Positions 26,108 through 36,875 of a stretch of DNA of 64,000 bases are shown in pieces. Source of the DNA: Ferrigenium kumadai (GTDB lineage Bacteria; Pseudomonadota; Gammaproteobacteria; Burkholderiales; Gallionellaceae); the NCBI RefSeq assembly GCF_018324385.1, contig NZ_AP019536.1, forward strand, positions 124,001 through 188,000, given 5' to 3'. Made by a program: the position numbers and the translations under genes. Numbering within the stretch: the first letter of the stretch is position 1; the number at the start of each line of letters is the position of its first letter. The notes beneath the pieces are model-generated. The model was not told the DNA's origin. It did no database searches and saw only the letters and a program-made list of their open reading frames with translations.

Positions 26108-27742
26108 TTATGGGTTCGGTTCATTGAGGTCTAAGGATAGGCTAACTTGTAGCTTTTCAGCAAGGAGTGGAATCTCGTTTGCGACAATCGCGGTCTCAAG
26201 GTCTCTGTAAGTGTTCATGAAACGCAGGAATCGGGGTTTGGGGTCTTGTCTCCAATCTATTGCTCTACCTTCCGCATCTTTCCTTGAATCGCGAGCATCG
26301 AAAATGTCCTGATAACGTCTGGGAGCTATTCCTTCAAAGGGTTCAAAGTTTACATGGTCCGTGGATGGGACTAGAGGATCTACACTAATGGAGTCTTGGT
26401 GTAGTTGCTTGGCCTTACTTTTGGGATACGGCTCAACATAAACGACGCGCGTAATCCCGCTGGCGACTATGTGCCTAGCACACATGTGACAGGGGAAGGT
26501 GGTGCAAAACAACGTTGCACCACGAACGGAGATGCCGAGTCTTGCTGCAGACATTAGTGCTGCCATTTCTGCGTGAACGCTGCGACCGAACTCGAGTAAG
26601 TTCATTACCCTGGTTCCCTTCAGTACATCTTTTTTGTTTCCTGATACAAGGTCTTGGACCAGATTATCCAACTTGGATTTTCCGACATTGGAAAGCAATC
26701 CGTGGTTACTGAATCGTTCTAGAAGTTCGCCAAGAACTTGGGTTCGTTCCTCGGCCATAGCGTCGATTCCTTTCTGGAAATCTCGAGCATCACCTTTGTC
26801 TCCCGGCCAATATAGGTCGCCACCAGCTTTGGGAACCTCGTTGCAACCAACGGCAACTAAATCACCTTCATTGGTAAGAATGGCGGCCCCGACTTGTCTA
26901 TTCAAATCAGCAGATCGAAGCGCGGCTGATCGGGCGTGATACATGCCATGCTCATTACGAGATGGTGTGTGAAAAACGTTGCCAAAAAGTAATTGAAGAA
27001 ACCGACTAATTTGTGCTTCCAAAGAAGGTTTGTTTCGCCCATCTACGAAAAGGTCTGCTAATGGAAATGCATCTTTTACGTCCTGCCCAAGGGATAAACT
27101 CTCTTCCAGTTCATCTCGCTCTACCAACTCTTCAGCTTTAGCCCGGGCATTTTTACTACTGCCAAATTGTGATTTGCTAATCCGGTCGGCCAGTGCAGTT
27201 ACTCTCATTTCTCTGGGCGAATATACTGAAATGAGGAAAAAGCCCTTGCCATAAACATTGCGCAAGGTTTCGATTTCATGTGGGTGTTTTAATGACTGCA
27301 AAATATAAGCATTATTCTCTTCTGCATGCTCGCCAAATTTTTCTTCTCGAATTCGCATTATTTCGGCGATTCCGAGAAGTGCAACGGCGTCGCCGCGTTT
27401 ACTTTCTGTGCGAAGTCGAGTGCCCTCCGTCATCAAATTTGAAATTCGTTTGTCTTCTGCTTCCTTGCGGTGATCAGAACTGAAAAAAGCCTCAATCTGT
27501 TTGCTTAATCGGATGGTTTCTGCTTTGTAATTTAATGCCTTAAGCTCTTTTGTAAGCACTGAAATTACGGGATCAAGATTTACACCAACTGGGCCAACCA
27601 ATCCAAATACAAGTTCAGGGTGGTCGTTGGGCGTGAGAGGGGAGGCTAGATCAGATGATGGGTGCGGGACTGAATCTTGTTTCCGTGTTCTTCTAGTACC
27701 AGATCTAGCTGTCTTTTCCACGCCGACTTTCTTTGTGGTCAT
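26108..27742 (-). CDS. Anti-phage dCTP/dCMP deaminase (AvcD/DCD-type, P-loop-like plus cytidine deaminase)
   Basis: A 544-residue two-domain protein. The N-terminal half has a P-loop-like LVFGLVGPVGVNLDP (about residue 45) without the usual Lys-Ser/Thr; the C-terminal half is a zinc-dependent cytidine deaminase fold with His390-Ala-Glu392 and Pro417-Cys418-x-x-Cys421 (HAEMAAL, PCHMC). This architecture is that of the AvcD/DCD phage-defence enzymes, which drain dCTP and dCMP on infection. The base composition is clearly AT-richer than its neighbours, suggesting transfer. GGGGAG precedes the ATG. In the Vibrio system a small RNA, AvcI, encoded upstream, restrains the enzyme; a matching RNA is not evident here. 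Confidence 0.85.
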   Translation of the reverse strand: MTTKKVGVEKTARSGTRRTRKQDSVPHPSSDLASPLTPNDHPELVFGLVGPVGVNLDPVISVLTKELKALNYKAETIRLSKQIEAFFSSDHRKEAEDKRISNLMTEGTRLRTESKRGDAVALLGIAEIMRIREEKFGEHAEENNAYILQSLKHPHEIETLRNVYGKGFFLISVYSPREMRVTALADRISKSQFGSSKNARAKAEELVERDELEESLSLGQDVKDAFPLADLFVDGRNKPSLEAQISRFLQLLFGNVFHTPSRNEHGMYHARSAALRSADLNRQVGAAILTNEGDLVAVGCNEVPKAGGDLYWPGDKGDARDFQKGIDAMAEERTQVLGELLERFSNHGLLSNVGKSKLDNLVQDLVSGNKKDVLKGTRVMNLLEFGRSVHAEMAALMSAARLGISVRGATLFCTTFPCHMCARHIVASGITRVVYVEPYPKSKAKQLHQDSISVDPLVPSTDHVNFEPFEGIAPRRYQDIFDARDSRKDAEGRAIDWRQDPKPRFLRFMNTYRDLETAIVANEIPLLAEKLQVSLSLDLNEPNP

Positions 27743-27951
27743 GGTCTCCCCTTTCTAAGAACGAAATAGAAATCTAGCCAAAAATAAATGAACTACTGCG
27801 CACTGAAATGCAAAATGTACCGAAATTGAATTGTTTTGACTAATTTTTAACAAACGAGTGGGCAGCTTCGCATTTTTTTCGCGCATTCTCGAATTGAAAA
27901 CATGGCTGGCTGCACCCGCCATGCGATTTTATGCTGCCGGCCCCCAAATGC
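27743..27951. other. AT-rich divergent intergenic region between the deaminase gene and argS
   Basis: About 200 bases hold the minus-strand promoter region of the deaminase gene and the plus-strand promoter of argS. On the minus strand TTGTTA and TTCAAT are spaced 17 bases apart (27809-27837), a plausible but weak sigma-70 pair, leaving a leader of roughly 55-60 bases. An inhibitory RNA like AvcI could be encoded here, but no clear terminator marks one. Confidence 0.35.
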
Positions 27952-27957
27952 TATAAT
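27949..27957 (+). promoter_or_regulatory. Extended -10 promoter for argS
   Basis: TGCTATAAT (27949-27957) is a perfect extended -10 (TGnTATAAT), located 28 bases before the argS start. The -35 region is poor (TTTATG at 27928), as is usual for extended -10 promoters. Confidence 0.65.
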
Positions 27958-27984
27958 TCGCGCCTCTTTTGAAGGCGTAAAGCA

Positions 27985-29661
27985 ATGTCCGCAGTCCTGA
28001 ATTTCAAATCTCATCTTTCCGAATTGTTCGCGCAGGCCTTGCGCGAGGTCGCGCCGGATCATGCCGATACGGCCATCGTCATCGAGCGTCCCAAGCAGGC
28101 CTCGCACGGCGACTATGCCTGCAACCTGGCGATGCAGCTGGCGCGGCCGCTGCGCAAGTCGCCGCGCGACATCGCGAATGCACTGATCGCGGCGCTGCCC
28201 AAGACCGATTTCATCTCGAAGGTGGAGATCGCCGGCGCGGGCTTCATCAACGTGTTCATTGCCACTGCGGCCAAGCGGTCGGTGGTGAACGGCGTGCTGG
28301 AGGCAGGCGCGGGCTACGGCCACGTTCACGTCGGCGCGGGCCGCAAGGTTCAGGTGGAATTCGTCTCCGCCAACCCGACTGGGCCGTTGCACGTGGGCCA
28401 CGGGCGCGGCGCGGCGGTGGGCGATTGCCTGTGCAACGTGCTGCATGCGGCGGGCTGGAACGTGACGCGCGAGTTCTATTACAACGATGCGGGTGTGCAG
28501 ATCGACAACCTGATGTTGTCGGTGCAGTTGCGCTGCAAGGGCATCACGCCGGACGATCCGTCCTGGCCCGAGTCCGGCTATCGCGGCGATTACATCGTCG
28601 ACGTGGCGAACGCCTACATGGCGAAGGAGACCGTCGAGGCGGACGACCAGCACATCACCGGCAAGGGCGATGCGGACGATGCCGAAGCCATCCGCCATTT
28701 CGCCGTGGCCTATCTGCGCCGCGAGCAGGATCTGGACTTGCGCGCCTTCGAGGTCGAGTTCGACGTGTTCTCGCTCGAGTCCGCGCTCTACACCGACGGC
28801 AAGGTGGAAGAGACGGTGAAGAAGCTCATCGCCAGCGGCCATACCTACGAGCAGGACGATGCGCTGTGGTTGCGCACCACGGATTTCGGCGACGACAAGG
28901 ATCGCGTGATGCGCAAGAGCGACGGCGGCTACACCTACTTCGTGCCGGACGTGGCCTACCATCTGGACAAGTGGCGTCGCGGTTTCGAGCGCGTCATCAA
29001 CGAGCAGGGTTCCGATCACCACTCCACCATCACCCGCGTGCGCGCCGGTCTGCAGGCGTTGAATGAAGGCATCCCCAAGGGTTGGCCGGACTACGTGCTG
29101 CACCAGATGGTGACGGTGCTGAAGAACGGCGAAGAGGTGAAGATCTCCAAGCGCGCGGGCAGCTACGTCACGTTGCGCGACCTGATCGACGAGGTGGGCT
29201 GCGATGCGACGCGCTATTTCCTCGCCGCACGTTCTCCCGATTCGCAGCTGGTGTTCGACATCGATCTGGCAAAATCGCAAAGCAACGACAACCCGGTGTA
29301 CTACATCCAGTACGCCCATGCGCGCGTGCATGCGGTGCTGGCGCAGTGGGGCGGCGACCGCCAGAGCCTGCTGCAGGCCGACGTGAGCGCATTGGAGAGC
29401 GAATACGAGACGCAGCTGCTGCAACGCATGATCGATTTCCCGCAGGTGATCGAGACGGCTGCCGAAGACCTCGCGCCGCACCAGATCGCCTTCTACCTGA
29501 AGGAATTGGCCGCCGATTTTCACAGCTACTATAATGCCTCGCGCTTCCTGGTCGAGGACGAGAAGGTCAAGCTGGCACGGCTGGCACTGATCATGGCGCT
29601 GGCACAGGTGCTGAAGAACGGCCTGGCGCTGCTCGGGGTGAGCGCGCCGGAACAAATGTAA
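27985..29661 (+). CDS. argS: Arginine-tRNA ligase
   Basis: Class I aminoacyl-tRNA synthetase charging tRNA-Arg. The 558-residue protein has the N-terminal Arg-specific domain ([14 protein letters not shown]), the HIGH-type signature [14 protein letters not shown] near residue 130, a KMSK-like [14 protein letters not shown] near 385, and a C-terminal DALR anticodon domain ending [10 protein letters not shown]. It is first in a run with a SPOR-domain gene and dsbA, a typical betaproteobacterial order. Confidence 0.97.
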   Translation: MSAVLNFKSHLSELFAQALREVAPDHADTAIVIERPKQASHGDYACNLAMQLARPLRKSPRDIANALIAALPKTDFISKVEIAGAGFINVFIATAAKRSVVNGVLEAGAGYGHVHVGAGRKVQVEFVSANPTGPLHVGHGRGAAVGDCLCNVLHAAGWNVTREFYYNDAGVQIDNLMLSVQLRCKGITPDDPSWPESGYRGDYIVDVANAYMAKETVEADDQHITGKGDADDAEAIRHFAVAYLRREQDLDLRAFEVEFDVFSLESALYTDGKVEETVKKLIASGHTYEQDDALWLRTTDFGDDKDRVMRKSDGGYTYFVPDVAYHLDKWRRGFERVINEQGSDHHSTITRVRAGLQALNEGIPKGWPDYVLHQMVTVLKNGEEVKISKRAGSYVTLRDLIDEVGCDATRYFLAARSPDSQLVFDIDLAKSQSNDNPVYYIQYAHARVHAVLAQWGGDRQSLLQADVSALESEYETQLLQRMIDFPQVIETAAEDLAPHQIAFYLKELAADFHSYYNASRFLVEDEKVKLARLALIMALAQVLKNGLALLGVSAPEQM

Positions 29662-29672
29662 GGGACGATGGC

Positions 29673-30311
29673 ATGAGCAGAAACACAGGCAACAAATCGG
29701 GCGGGGCACGCAAGGGCGGCAGCGGCAGTCCGTTGCTGACCGGCATCCTCGTCGGCATGGTGATCGGCGTGGCGATGGCGGCGGGGCTGGCTTGGTTCAT
29801 CATGAAGTCGCCCAGCCCGTTCGTGCAGAACGAGCAGGTGACGGCGAAGCCGGCTGCCGCGGCAAAACCGCAAGCACAGCCTACCGTCGTCGTGCCCGGT
29901 GCCACGCCCGGCGCGCAGCCCGCGGCGGCGCCCGCTTCCGGGGTGAACGGCGACAAGCCCCGCTTCGAGTTCTACAAGGTGCTGACCGACAAGCAGGAAA
30001 CGACCGTCGCGCCCGCAGCACCTGCCGCGAAACCCGCCGGCAAGCCGCAGCCGGAGAGCAAGCCGGTCGCTGTCAGCGGGCCGCAGTTCCTGCAGGCCGG
30101 ATCATTCTCCAATGTCGCCGATGCCGAGAAGGTGAAGGCCAGGCTTGCGATGATGGGCGTCGAAGCCAGCATCCAGACCGCGACCATTCCCGACAAGGGC
30201 GTGTGGCACCGGGTGCGCCTGGGACCATACAAGAGCGCGGATGAGATGAACAAGGTGCTCGCGACGCTGAAACAAAACGGCATCGACGCCACTCCAATCC
30301 GCGCGCAATAA
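29673..30311 (+). CDS. SPOR-domain membrane protein (FtsN-like)
   Basis: Bitopic inner-membrane protein with a short cytoplasmic tail, one membrane helix (about residues 22-45), a Pro/Ala-rich periplasmic linker and a C-terminal SPOR domain (about 135-210; FLQAGSFSNVADAEKVKARL ... HRVRLGPYKS) that binds denuded peptidoglycan at the septum. At 212 residues it is smaller than E. coli FtsN and lacks an obvious FtsN essential motif, so it may be a septal accessory protein. It starts 11 bases after argS and is followed by dsbA. Confidence 0.88.
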   Translation: MSRNTGNKSGGARKGGSGSPLLTGILVGMVIGVAMAAGLAWFIMKSPSPFVQNEQVTAKPAAAAKPQAQPTVVVPGATPGAQPAAAPASGVNGDKPRFEFYKVLTDKQETTVAPAAPAAKPAGKPQPESKPVAVSGPQFLQAGSFSNVADAEKVKARLAMMGVEASIQTATIPDKGVWHRVRLGPYKSADEMNKVLATLKQNGIDATPIRAQ

Positions 30312-30341
30312 GCGTAGTCACCATCCAAAAAGGAGCGATAA

Positions 30342-30965
30342 GTGAGAAACCTGATCAAGACCCTGATTGTCATCACAGCATTGTTGTTCGGAAACGCGGC
30401 ATGTTCCGCGGAAGTCGGCAAGGATTACAAGCTGCTGAACCCGGCGCAGCCGACCAGCACCAAGAAGATCGAGGTCTTGGAGTTCTTCTTCTACGAGTGC
30501 TCTCACTGCTATCACCTGCATCCGCTGCTGGCAGCATGGGAAAAGACCATGCCGAAGGACGTCGAGATCACCTACGTGCCGACCATCTTCCGCGACTCGA
30601 CCACGCCGCTGGCGCTCACCTATTACGCGCTGGAGAGCATGGGCAAGATCAAGCAGCTGGACGATGCGATCTACCAGGGGATCCATGTTCAGAACGCGGA
30701 ACTGTATGACCTCGATTCGATCGCCTCTTTCGTTGCGAAGCAGGGGGTGGACCGCGCCAAATTCACGGCGGCCTACAACTCGTTCGCCATGCAGAGCAAG
30801 GTGGTGCGCGCCAAACAGATGATCCGCAGCTACGGCATCAGCGGCACGCCCACCCTGGTGGTGGACGGCAAGTACGTGATCACCGGCCTGCTGCCGGCGG
30901 ACGCCATCCGCGTGCTGGATGAAGTGATCGCGCTGGCGCGCAAAGAGCATTCCAAGAAGAAATAG
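30342..30965 (+). CDS. dsbA: Thiol:disulfide interchange protein DsbA
   Basis: Periplasmic dithiol oxidase that introduces disulfide bonds. The 207-residue protein starts at GTG with AAGGAG upstream; it has a signal peptide (LIKTLIVITALLFGNAACSA), the thioredoxin fold with an inserted helical domain and a cis-Pro loop (YGISGTPTLVVDGK). The active site reads CSHC in FFFYECSHCYHLHP instead of the usual CPHC, a substitution expected to alter its redox potential. It lies in the argS-SPOR-dsbA cluster. Confidence 0.93.
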   Translation: MRNLIKTLIVITALLFGNAACSAEVGKDYKLLNPAQPTSTKKIEVLEFFFYECSHCYHLHPLLAAWEKTMPKDVEITYVPTIFRDSTTPLALTYYALESMGKIKQLDDAIYQGIHVQNAELYDLDSIASFVAKQGVDRAKFTAAYNSFAMQSKVVRAKQMIRSYGISGTPTLVVDGKYVITGLLPADAIRVLDEVIALARKEHSKKK

Positions 30966-30984
30966 TGAAAGTTGTCGGCTCTGC

Positions 30985-31779
30985 ATGGCCAATCGACTAG
31001 GCCGTCAAAATACGCCGGCCAAGTCTCTGGTCATAAGTGGCGCGTCGAGCGGCCTGGGTCTGGCCCTCGCGCGCCATTATCTTGAGCGCGGCGCGACCGT
31101 CGCCGCCTTCGCCCGCCGCGGCGAGTTGCTGCAAGCCCTATCCACGGAATTTCCCGGCAAAGTCTTTTGCTACACGCTGGACGTGCGCGATGCGGCGGCC
31201 ATTCGCAATGCCGCCGCCGATTTCATGTCGCACGCCGGCGTGCCGGACATCGTCATCGCCAATGCAGGCGTAAGCATCGGCACGCTGACCCGCTATGCCG
31301 AGGATAACGATGTGTTCAGGCATGTGATGGATATCAACGTGATGGGCATGGTGCAGACCTTCCAGCCGTTCGTCGAAGCGATGCGCGAGGCGAAGTGCGG
31401 CTCGCTGGTGGGTATCGCCAGCGTCGCCGGTTTTCGCGGACTGCCGGGGGCGGGTGCCTACTCCGCTTCCAAGGCTGCCGCCATCTCGTATCTGGAATCG
31501 CTGCGGGTGGATCTGCACGGCAGCGGCGTGCGCGTGGTGACTATCTGCCCCGGCTACATCCGCACGCCGATGACCGATATCAATCCCTATCCCATGCCGT
31601 TCATGCTGGAAGCCGACGAGGCCGCGCGGCGCATCGCGCGCGTGATCGATTGCGGCAGTTCGTTCGCCGTGGTGCCGTGGCAGATGGGTTTGGTCGGGCG
31701 CGCGTTGAAGCTGTTGCCGAACTGGCTGTATGACCGGCTGTTCGCCAACGCCCCGCACAAGCCGCGCGGTTCGTTATAG
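30985..31779 (+). CDS. Short-chain dehydrogenase/reductase
   Basis: NAD(P)-dependent SDR of 264 residues. Cofactor motif GASSGLG lies near residue 20, IANAGVSIG near 92, and the catalytic Ser-Tyr-Lys in IASVAGF and YSASKAAA (about 140-160). Substrate is unknown. The C-terminal region has hydrophobic stretches (WQMGLVGRALKLLPNWLYD) seen in membrane-associated SDRs. The first 15 codons are made of a dispersed palindromic repeat (see 30991), so this N-terminus may be a recent replacement of the original one. Confidence 0.85.
   Translation: MANRLGRQNTPAKSLVISGASSGLGLALARHYLERGATVAAFARRGELLQALSTEFPGKVFCYTLDVRDAAAIRNAAADFMSHAGVPDIVIANAGVSIGTLTRYAEDNDVFRHVMDINVMGMVQTFQPFVEAMREAKCGSLVGIASVAGFRGLPGAGAYSASKAAAISYLESLRVDLHGSGVRVVTICPGYIRTPMTDINPYPMPFMLEADEAARRIARVIDCGSSFAVVPWQMGLVGRALKLLPNWLYDRLFANAPHKPRGSL
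30991..31034. repeat. Dispersed palindromic repeat, copy 1 (inside the SDR start)
   Basis: GACTAGGCCG (30995-31004) and CGGCCAAGTC (31016-31025) form an imperfect stem with one mismatch. The motif and its flanks (ATCGACTAGGCCGTC ... CGGCCAAGTC, then CTGGT-AT) recur at 43424-43468. Confidence 0.6.
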
Positions 31780-31787
31780 GTCGGCCG

Positions 31788-32507
31788 ATGCGCCTGTATG
31801 AGAGATTCCTCAAGGGTGGCGTGCCGGAATATCTGGCGCGGTATTACTGGTGGGCCTATCTGTGGGAGAAGAGCATCTGGTTCTTCGATCATCAGCCCAT
31901 CATCAACGCCATTCTGTTCGGTCAATACGATACGCTGCTCAAGAAGACCCTGGCACAGGTCGAAGCCAGGCCGGGGGCGCAGCTGCTGCAACTGACCTGT
32001 GTGTACGGCAAGCTCACGCCCTCGCTACTGAAACATACCGGCAACGAAGTGCATCTGTGTGACGTGGCGGTGGGGCAGTTGAATCTGGCGCGCAGCAAGA
32101 CGCTGGAAGCGTCCGGTCAATGCCACCTGGCGCGCATGAATGCCGAGACACTGGGCTATGCGGACGATGCATTCGATCAGGCGATCGTGTTCTTCCTCTT
32201 TCACGAACTGCCTACGCAGGCGAGGCAGCATGTCTATGACGAAATCGCGCGCGTGGTGAAGCGGGGCGGCTCAGTGCTGGTTACCGAATACGGCAGCACG
32301 CCGCATCGCCACTGGCTGTATCGGTTTGCGCCGTTCCGTTGGTTGCTCGGTCGGCTGGAGCCGTTCCTGCCGGGATTCTGGCAGGAAGACGTCAATGCGA
32401 AATTGAGTGAGGCATTACAGAAGCGGGGCAAGGCCCTGGCGGGCGAGCCGCAGGTCGAGCATTGCTTTGCCCGGTTCTATCGCGTGATGCGCTTCGACCT
32501 GCTTTAA
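31788..32507 (+). CDS. RquA-like SAM-dependent enzyme (possible rhodoquinone biosynthesis)
   Basis: A 239-residue class I SAM-fold protein. It carries features I associate with the RquA family: [20 protein letters not shown] at the N-terminus, the SAM-site [16 protein letters not shown] in place of the canonical E/DxGxGxG loop, and [15 protein letters not shown]. RquA replaces a methoxy group of ubiquinone by an amino group, giving rhodoquinone for anaerobic fumarate reduction. Close homologues with other or unknown roles exist, so the function is likely by family only. It lies 8 bases after the SDR and overlaps gatB tail to tail by four bases. Confidence 0.7.
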   Translation: MRLYERFLKGGVPEYLARYYWWAYLWEKSIWFFDHQPIINAILFGQYDTLLKKTLAQVEARPGAQLLQLTCVYGKLTPSLLKHTGNEVHLCDVAVGQLNLARSKTLEASGQCHLARMNAETLGYADDAFDQAIVFFLFHELPTQARQHVYDEIARVVKRGGSVLVTEYGSTPHRHWLYRFAPFRWLLGRLEPFLPGFWQEDVNAKLSEALQKRGKALAGEPQVEHCFARFYRVMRFDLL

Positions 32508-33955
32508 CCAGCCAGCTTCTGCTTCAGGATGTCGTTGAGCTGAGCCGGGTTGGCCTTGCCCTTGCTGGCCTTCATGGCCAGGCCGACGAAGAAGCCGAAC
32601 AGCTTGTCCTTGCCGCTGCGGTACTCCGCGACCTTGTCGGCATTGGCGGCGATGATCTCGTCCACCAGCGCTTCGATCGCGCCGCTGTCGGAGACCTGCT
32701 TCAAGCCCTTCGCATCGATGATCGCATCCGCGTCGCCGCCTTCCGCCCACATGGTGCGGAACACTTCCTTCGCACCGGAGTTGGAGATGGTGTTGTCGGT
32801 GATGCGCTGCAGCATGCCGCCGAGTTGTTGTGCGCTGATCGGGCATTGCTTCATGTCCAGGCCATCGCGGTTCAGCTGGGCGCTTACTTCGCCCATGATC
32901 CAGTTGGCGACGAGCTTCGCATCCTTGGGCACGGCAGCCAGCACGGTTTCGAAGAAGTCCGCCATCTCGCGCGAGGCGGTAAGGATGTTTGCGTCGTACG
33001 CAGAGAGGCCGAGATCGTTCACGTAGCGCACCTGCTTGACGTGCGGGAGCTCCGGCAGCGTGGCGCGCACCTGCTCGATCCAATCATTGCTGATGTCCAG
33101 CGGCAGCAGGTCGGGATCGGGGAAGTAGCGGTAGTCGTGCGCTTCTTCCTTGCTTCGCATGGAGCGCGTCTCGCCGGTGTCCGGATTGAACAGTACCGTG
33201 GCTTGATGCACCTTGCCGCCGTTCTCGATGGTGTCGATCTGCCATTGCACTTCGTAGTCGATGGCCTGCTGCATGAACTTGAACGAGTTGAGGTTCTTGA
33301 TCTCGCGGCGCGTGCCGAGCGGCTCGCCGGCTCGGCGTACCGATACGTTGACGTCGCAGCGGAACGAGCCTTCCTGCATGTTGCCGTCGCAGATGCCGAT
33401 CCATTGCACCAGCGCGTGCAGCGTCTTGGCATAGGCCACGGCCTCGGCGGCGGAACGCATGTCCGGCTCGGACACGATCTCCAGCAACGGCGTACCGGCG
33501 CGATTGAGGTCGATGCCGGTCATTCCGTGGAAGTCTTCGTGCAGCGACTTGCCGGCATCCTCTTCCAGATGGGCGCGGGTGATGCGCACCACTTTCTCAT
33601 AGGGTTTCGCGTTGCCTGAAAGCGGCTCGACCTGGATGGTCAGCGCGCCCTGTCCCACCACCGGCAGATCGAACTGGCTGATCTGGTAGCCCTTGGGCAG
33701 ATCGGGATAGAAGTAATTCTTGCGCGCGAACACCGAGCGCGGTGCGATGTGGGCGCCGGTGGCGAGGCCGAACCTGATGGCGCGTTCCACCGCGCCGCGA
33801 TTCAATACCGGCAGCACGCCGGGCAGCGCGAGGCTCACCGCGTCCGCCTGTGTGTTCGGCTCAGCGCCGAAGGCGGTCGATGCGCCGCAGAATATCTTGC
33901 TGTTGGTCGAGAGCTGCGCGTGTACTTCCAGCCCGATGACGATTTCCCAAGTCAT
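32504..33955 (-). CDS. gatB: Aspartyl/glutamyl-tRNA amidotransferase subunit B
   Basis: Kinase-transamidase subunit of GatCAB, which converts Asp-tRNA-Asn and Glu-tRNA-Gln to the amidated forms. The 483-residue protein opens with [13 protein letters not shown], the family signature, and has LPVVGQG... HLEEDAGKS and the [15 protein letters not shown] motif, with the YqeY-like C-terminal domain ([13 protein letters not shown]). It is last in the order gatC-gatA-gatB. Confidence 0.96.
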   Translation of the reverse strand: MTWEIVIGLEVHAQLSTNSKIFCGASTAFGAEPNTQADAVSLALPGVLPVLNRGAVERAIRFGLATGAHIAPRSVFARKNYFYPDLPKGYQISQFDLPVVGQGALTIQVEPLSGNAKPYEKVVRITRAHLEEDAGKSLHEDFHGMTGIDLNRAGTPLLEIVSEPDMRSAAEAVAYAKTLHALVQWIGICDGNMQEGSFRCDVNVSVRRAGEPLGTRREIKNLNSFKFMQQAIDYEVQWQIDTIENGGKVHQATVLFNPDTGETRSMRSKEEAHDYRYFPDPDLLPLDISNDWIEQVRATLPELPHVKQVRYVNDLGLSAYDANILTASREMADFFETVLAAVPKDAKLVANWIMGEVSAQLNRDGLDMKQCPISAQQLGGMLQRITDNTISNSGAKEVFRTMWAEGGDADAIIDAKGLKQVSDSGAIEALVDEIIAANADKVAEYRSGKDKLFGFFVGLAMKASKGKANPAQLNDILKQKLAG

Positions 33956-33964
33956 GATGTTTCC

Positions 33965-35419
33965 TTACAGCCCTTGCGGCGCGCGGCTGTGCCAGTCGGT
34001 CGCCAGTTGATATTGATGCGCCGCGTTGAGCATGCGCGCCTCGTCGAAATAGTTGCCGATGATCTGCAGACCCACCGGCATATCGTTGCTGCCGAAGCCG
34101 CAGGGGATCGACATGCCGGGCAGGCCCGCCAGGTTCACGGCGATGGTGTAGATGTCGGACAGGTACATCTGAACCGGGTCGTCGCCCTTCTCGCCCAGCT
34201 TGAACGCGGTGGACGGCGAGGTCGGTCCCATGATGACGTCGCACTGCTTGAATGCCTCGGTGAAGTCCTGCGCGATCAGGCGGCGGATCCTCTGCGCCTG
34301 GATGTAGTAGGCGTCGTAGTAGCCGTGGGAGAGCACGTAGGTGCCGATCATGATGCGGCGCTTCACTTCGGTGCCGAAGCCCTGTGCCCGGGTCTTCTCG
34401 TACATGTCGGTGAGGTCGGTGTAGTCCGGCGCGCGATAGCCGTAGCGCACGCCGTCGAAGCGCGACAGGTTGCTCGATGCTTCGGCGGGCGCCAGCACGT
34501 AGTACACCGGGATGGACAGCCTGGTGTTCGGCAGGCTGATGTCGACGACGGTCGCGCCGAGCTTCCTGTATTCGGCGATGGCAGCCTCGACGGCTTGCGC
34601 CACATCGCTGCCCAGTCCTTCGGCGAAGAATTCCTTCGGCAGTCCGATGCGCAGGCCGCTCAGCGGCTTGTTCAAATCACGGGCGTAATCCTCTTTCTCG
34701 CGTTGCAGCGATGTCGAATCGCGTTCGTCGAATCCTGCCATCGCGTTCATCATCAGCGCCAGGTCTTCCGCGCTGCGTCCCATCGGGCCGGCCTGGTCCA
34801 GGCTGGAGGCGAATGCGATCATGCCGTAGCGCGAGCACACCCCGTAGGTGGGCTTCAGGCCGGAGATGCCGCACAGCGCAGCCGGCTGGCGGATCGAGCC
34901 GCCGGTGTCGGTGCCGGTCGCGGCCGCGCACAGGCGCGCGGCGACGGCTGCGGCTGTGCCGCCGGACGAGCCGCCGGGCACGCGCGCCGTACCCCACGGA
35001 TTCTTAACCGTACCGAAGTACGAGGTCTCGTTCGACGAGCCCATGGCGAACTCGTCCATGTTGGTCTTGCCGAGGTTCACTGCGCCCGCGCGGTTGAATT
35101 GCTCGATGACGTGCGCGTCATAGGGCGCGACGAAATTCTCGAGCATCTTCGAGCCGCAGGTGGTGCGCCAACCCTTGGCGCAGAAGATGTCCTTCTGGGC
35201 TATTGGAATGCCTGTCAGGGGGGGGGCCTCGTTCTTCGTAATGCACTGGTCGGCGGCACGCGCCTGCGCCAGCGAGGCTTCGGGGTTCAGCGTGACGTAG
35301 GCGTTGAGCTCGGGATTGAGCCTGGCGATGCGGTCGAGATAGAGCTGCGTCAGTTCGACGCTGGAGATCTTTTTGGCGCGCAGTGCGTCGCCGAGTTGCT
35401 TCAGGCTGGATTCAAACAT
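33965..35419 (-). CDS. gatA: Aspartyl/glutamyl-tRNA amidotransferase subunit A
   Basis: Amidase-signature subunit that releases ammonia from glutamine or asparagine. The Ser-cisSer-Lys centre is seen as [20 protein letters not shown] (Lys) and [16 protein letters not shown] with the nucleophilic serine [11 protein letters not shown]. At 484 residues it is full length. It is 6 bases from gatC and 9 bases before gatB. Confidence 0.96.
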   Translation of the reverse strand: MFESSLKQLGDALRAKKISSVELTQLYLDRIARLNPELNAYVTLNPEASLAQARAADQCITKNEAPPLTGIPIAQKDIFCAKGWRTTCGSKMLENFVAPYDAHVIEQFNRAGAVNLGKTNMDEFAMGSSNETSYFGTVKNPWGTARVPGGSSGGTAAAVAARLCAAATGTDTGGSIRQPAALCGISGLKPTYGVCSRYGMIAFASSLDQAGPMGRSAEDLALMMNAMAGFDERDSTSLQREKEDYARDLNKPLSGLRIGLPKEFFAEGLGSDVAQAVEAAIAEYRKLGATVVDISLPNTRLSIPVYYVLAPAEASSNLSRFDGVRYGYRAPDYTDLTDMYEKTRAQGFGTEVKRRIMIGTYVLSHGYYDAYYIQAQRIRRLIAQDFTEAFKQCDVIMGPTSPSTAFKLGEKGDDPVQMYLSDIYTIAVNLAGLPGMSIPCGFGSNDMPVGLQIIGNYFDEARMLNAAHQYQLATDWHSRAPQGL

Positions 35420-35425
35420 GGTGCG

Positions 35426-35713
35426 TTATTCGATGACTTTGGGAACGAGGTACAGACCCGCCTCGACCTGCGGGGCGATGGCCTGGAAAGCCTCGCGCTG
35501 GTTGGTTTCCGTGACCTTGTCCTCGCGCAGGCGCTGCGACAGATCCTGGGCGTGGGACATCGGTTCGATGCCGGTGGTGTCGACGGCCTGCATTTCGGCG
35601 ATCAGGTCGAAGATGCCGGAGAGTTGAGCGCGGGCGGTTTCGATTTCCGGTCCGGTCATCGCCAAGCGGGCCAGACGGGCGACTTTTTCAACATCCTGGG
35701 TGCTTAAAGACAT
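35426..35713 (-). CDS. gatC: Aspartyl/glutamyl-tRNA amidotransferase subunit C
   Basis: Small 95-residue bridging subunit that stabilises GatA-GatB. The start at 35713 (MSLSTQDVEKVARLARL) is preferred, as it yields the typical length and opening; the frame extends 13 codons further upstream. The central FDLIAEMQAVDTTGIEPMSH is characteristic. First gene of the operon; divergent from mreB. Confidence 0.93.
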   Translation of the reverse strand: MSLSTQDVEKVARLARLAMTGPEIETARAQLSGIFDLIAEMQAVDTTGIEPMSHAQDLSQRLREDKVTETNQREAFQAIAPQVEAGLYLVPKVIE

Positions 35714-35780
35714 AGCAAAAATTTTATTGAAATAAGGCTTATAGGGTATCATACGCGGCTTCTACGGCACACCTCTTTGA

Positions 35781-36839
<1,059 letters not shown>

Positions 36840-36875
36840 TCCTCACGCATACCCGCCACTAAAAGCCGCGATTGC

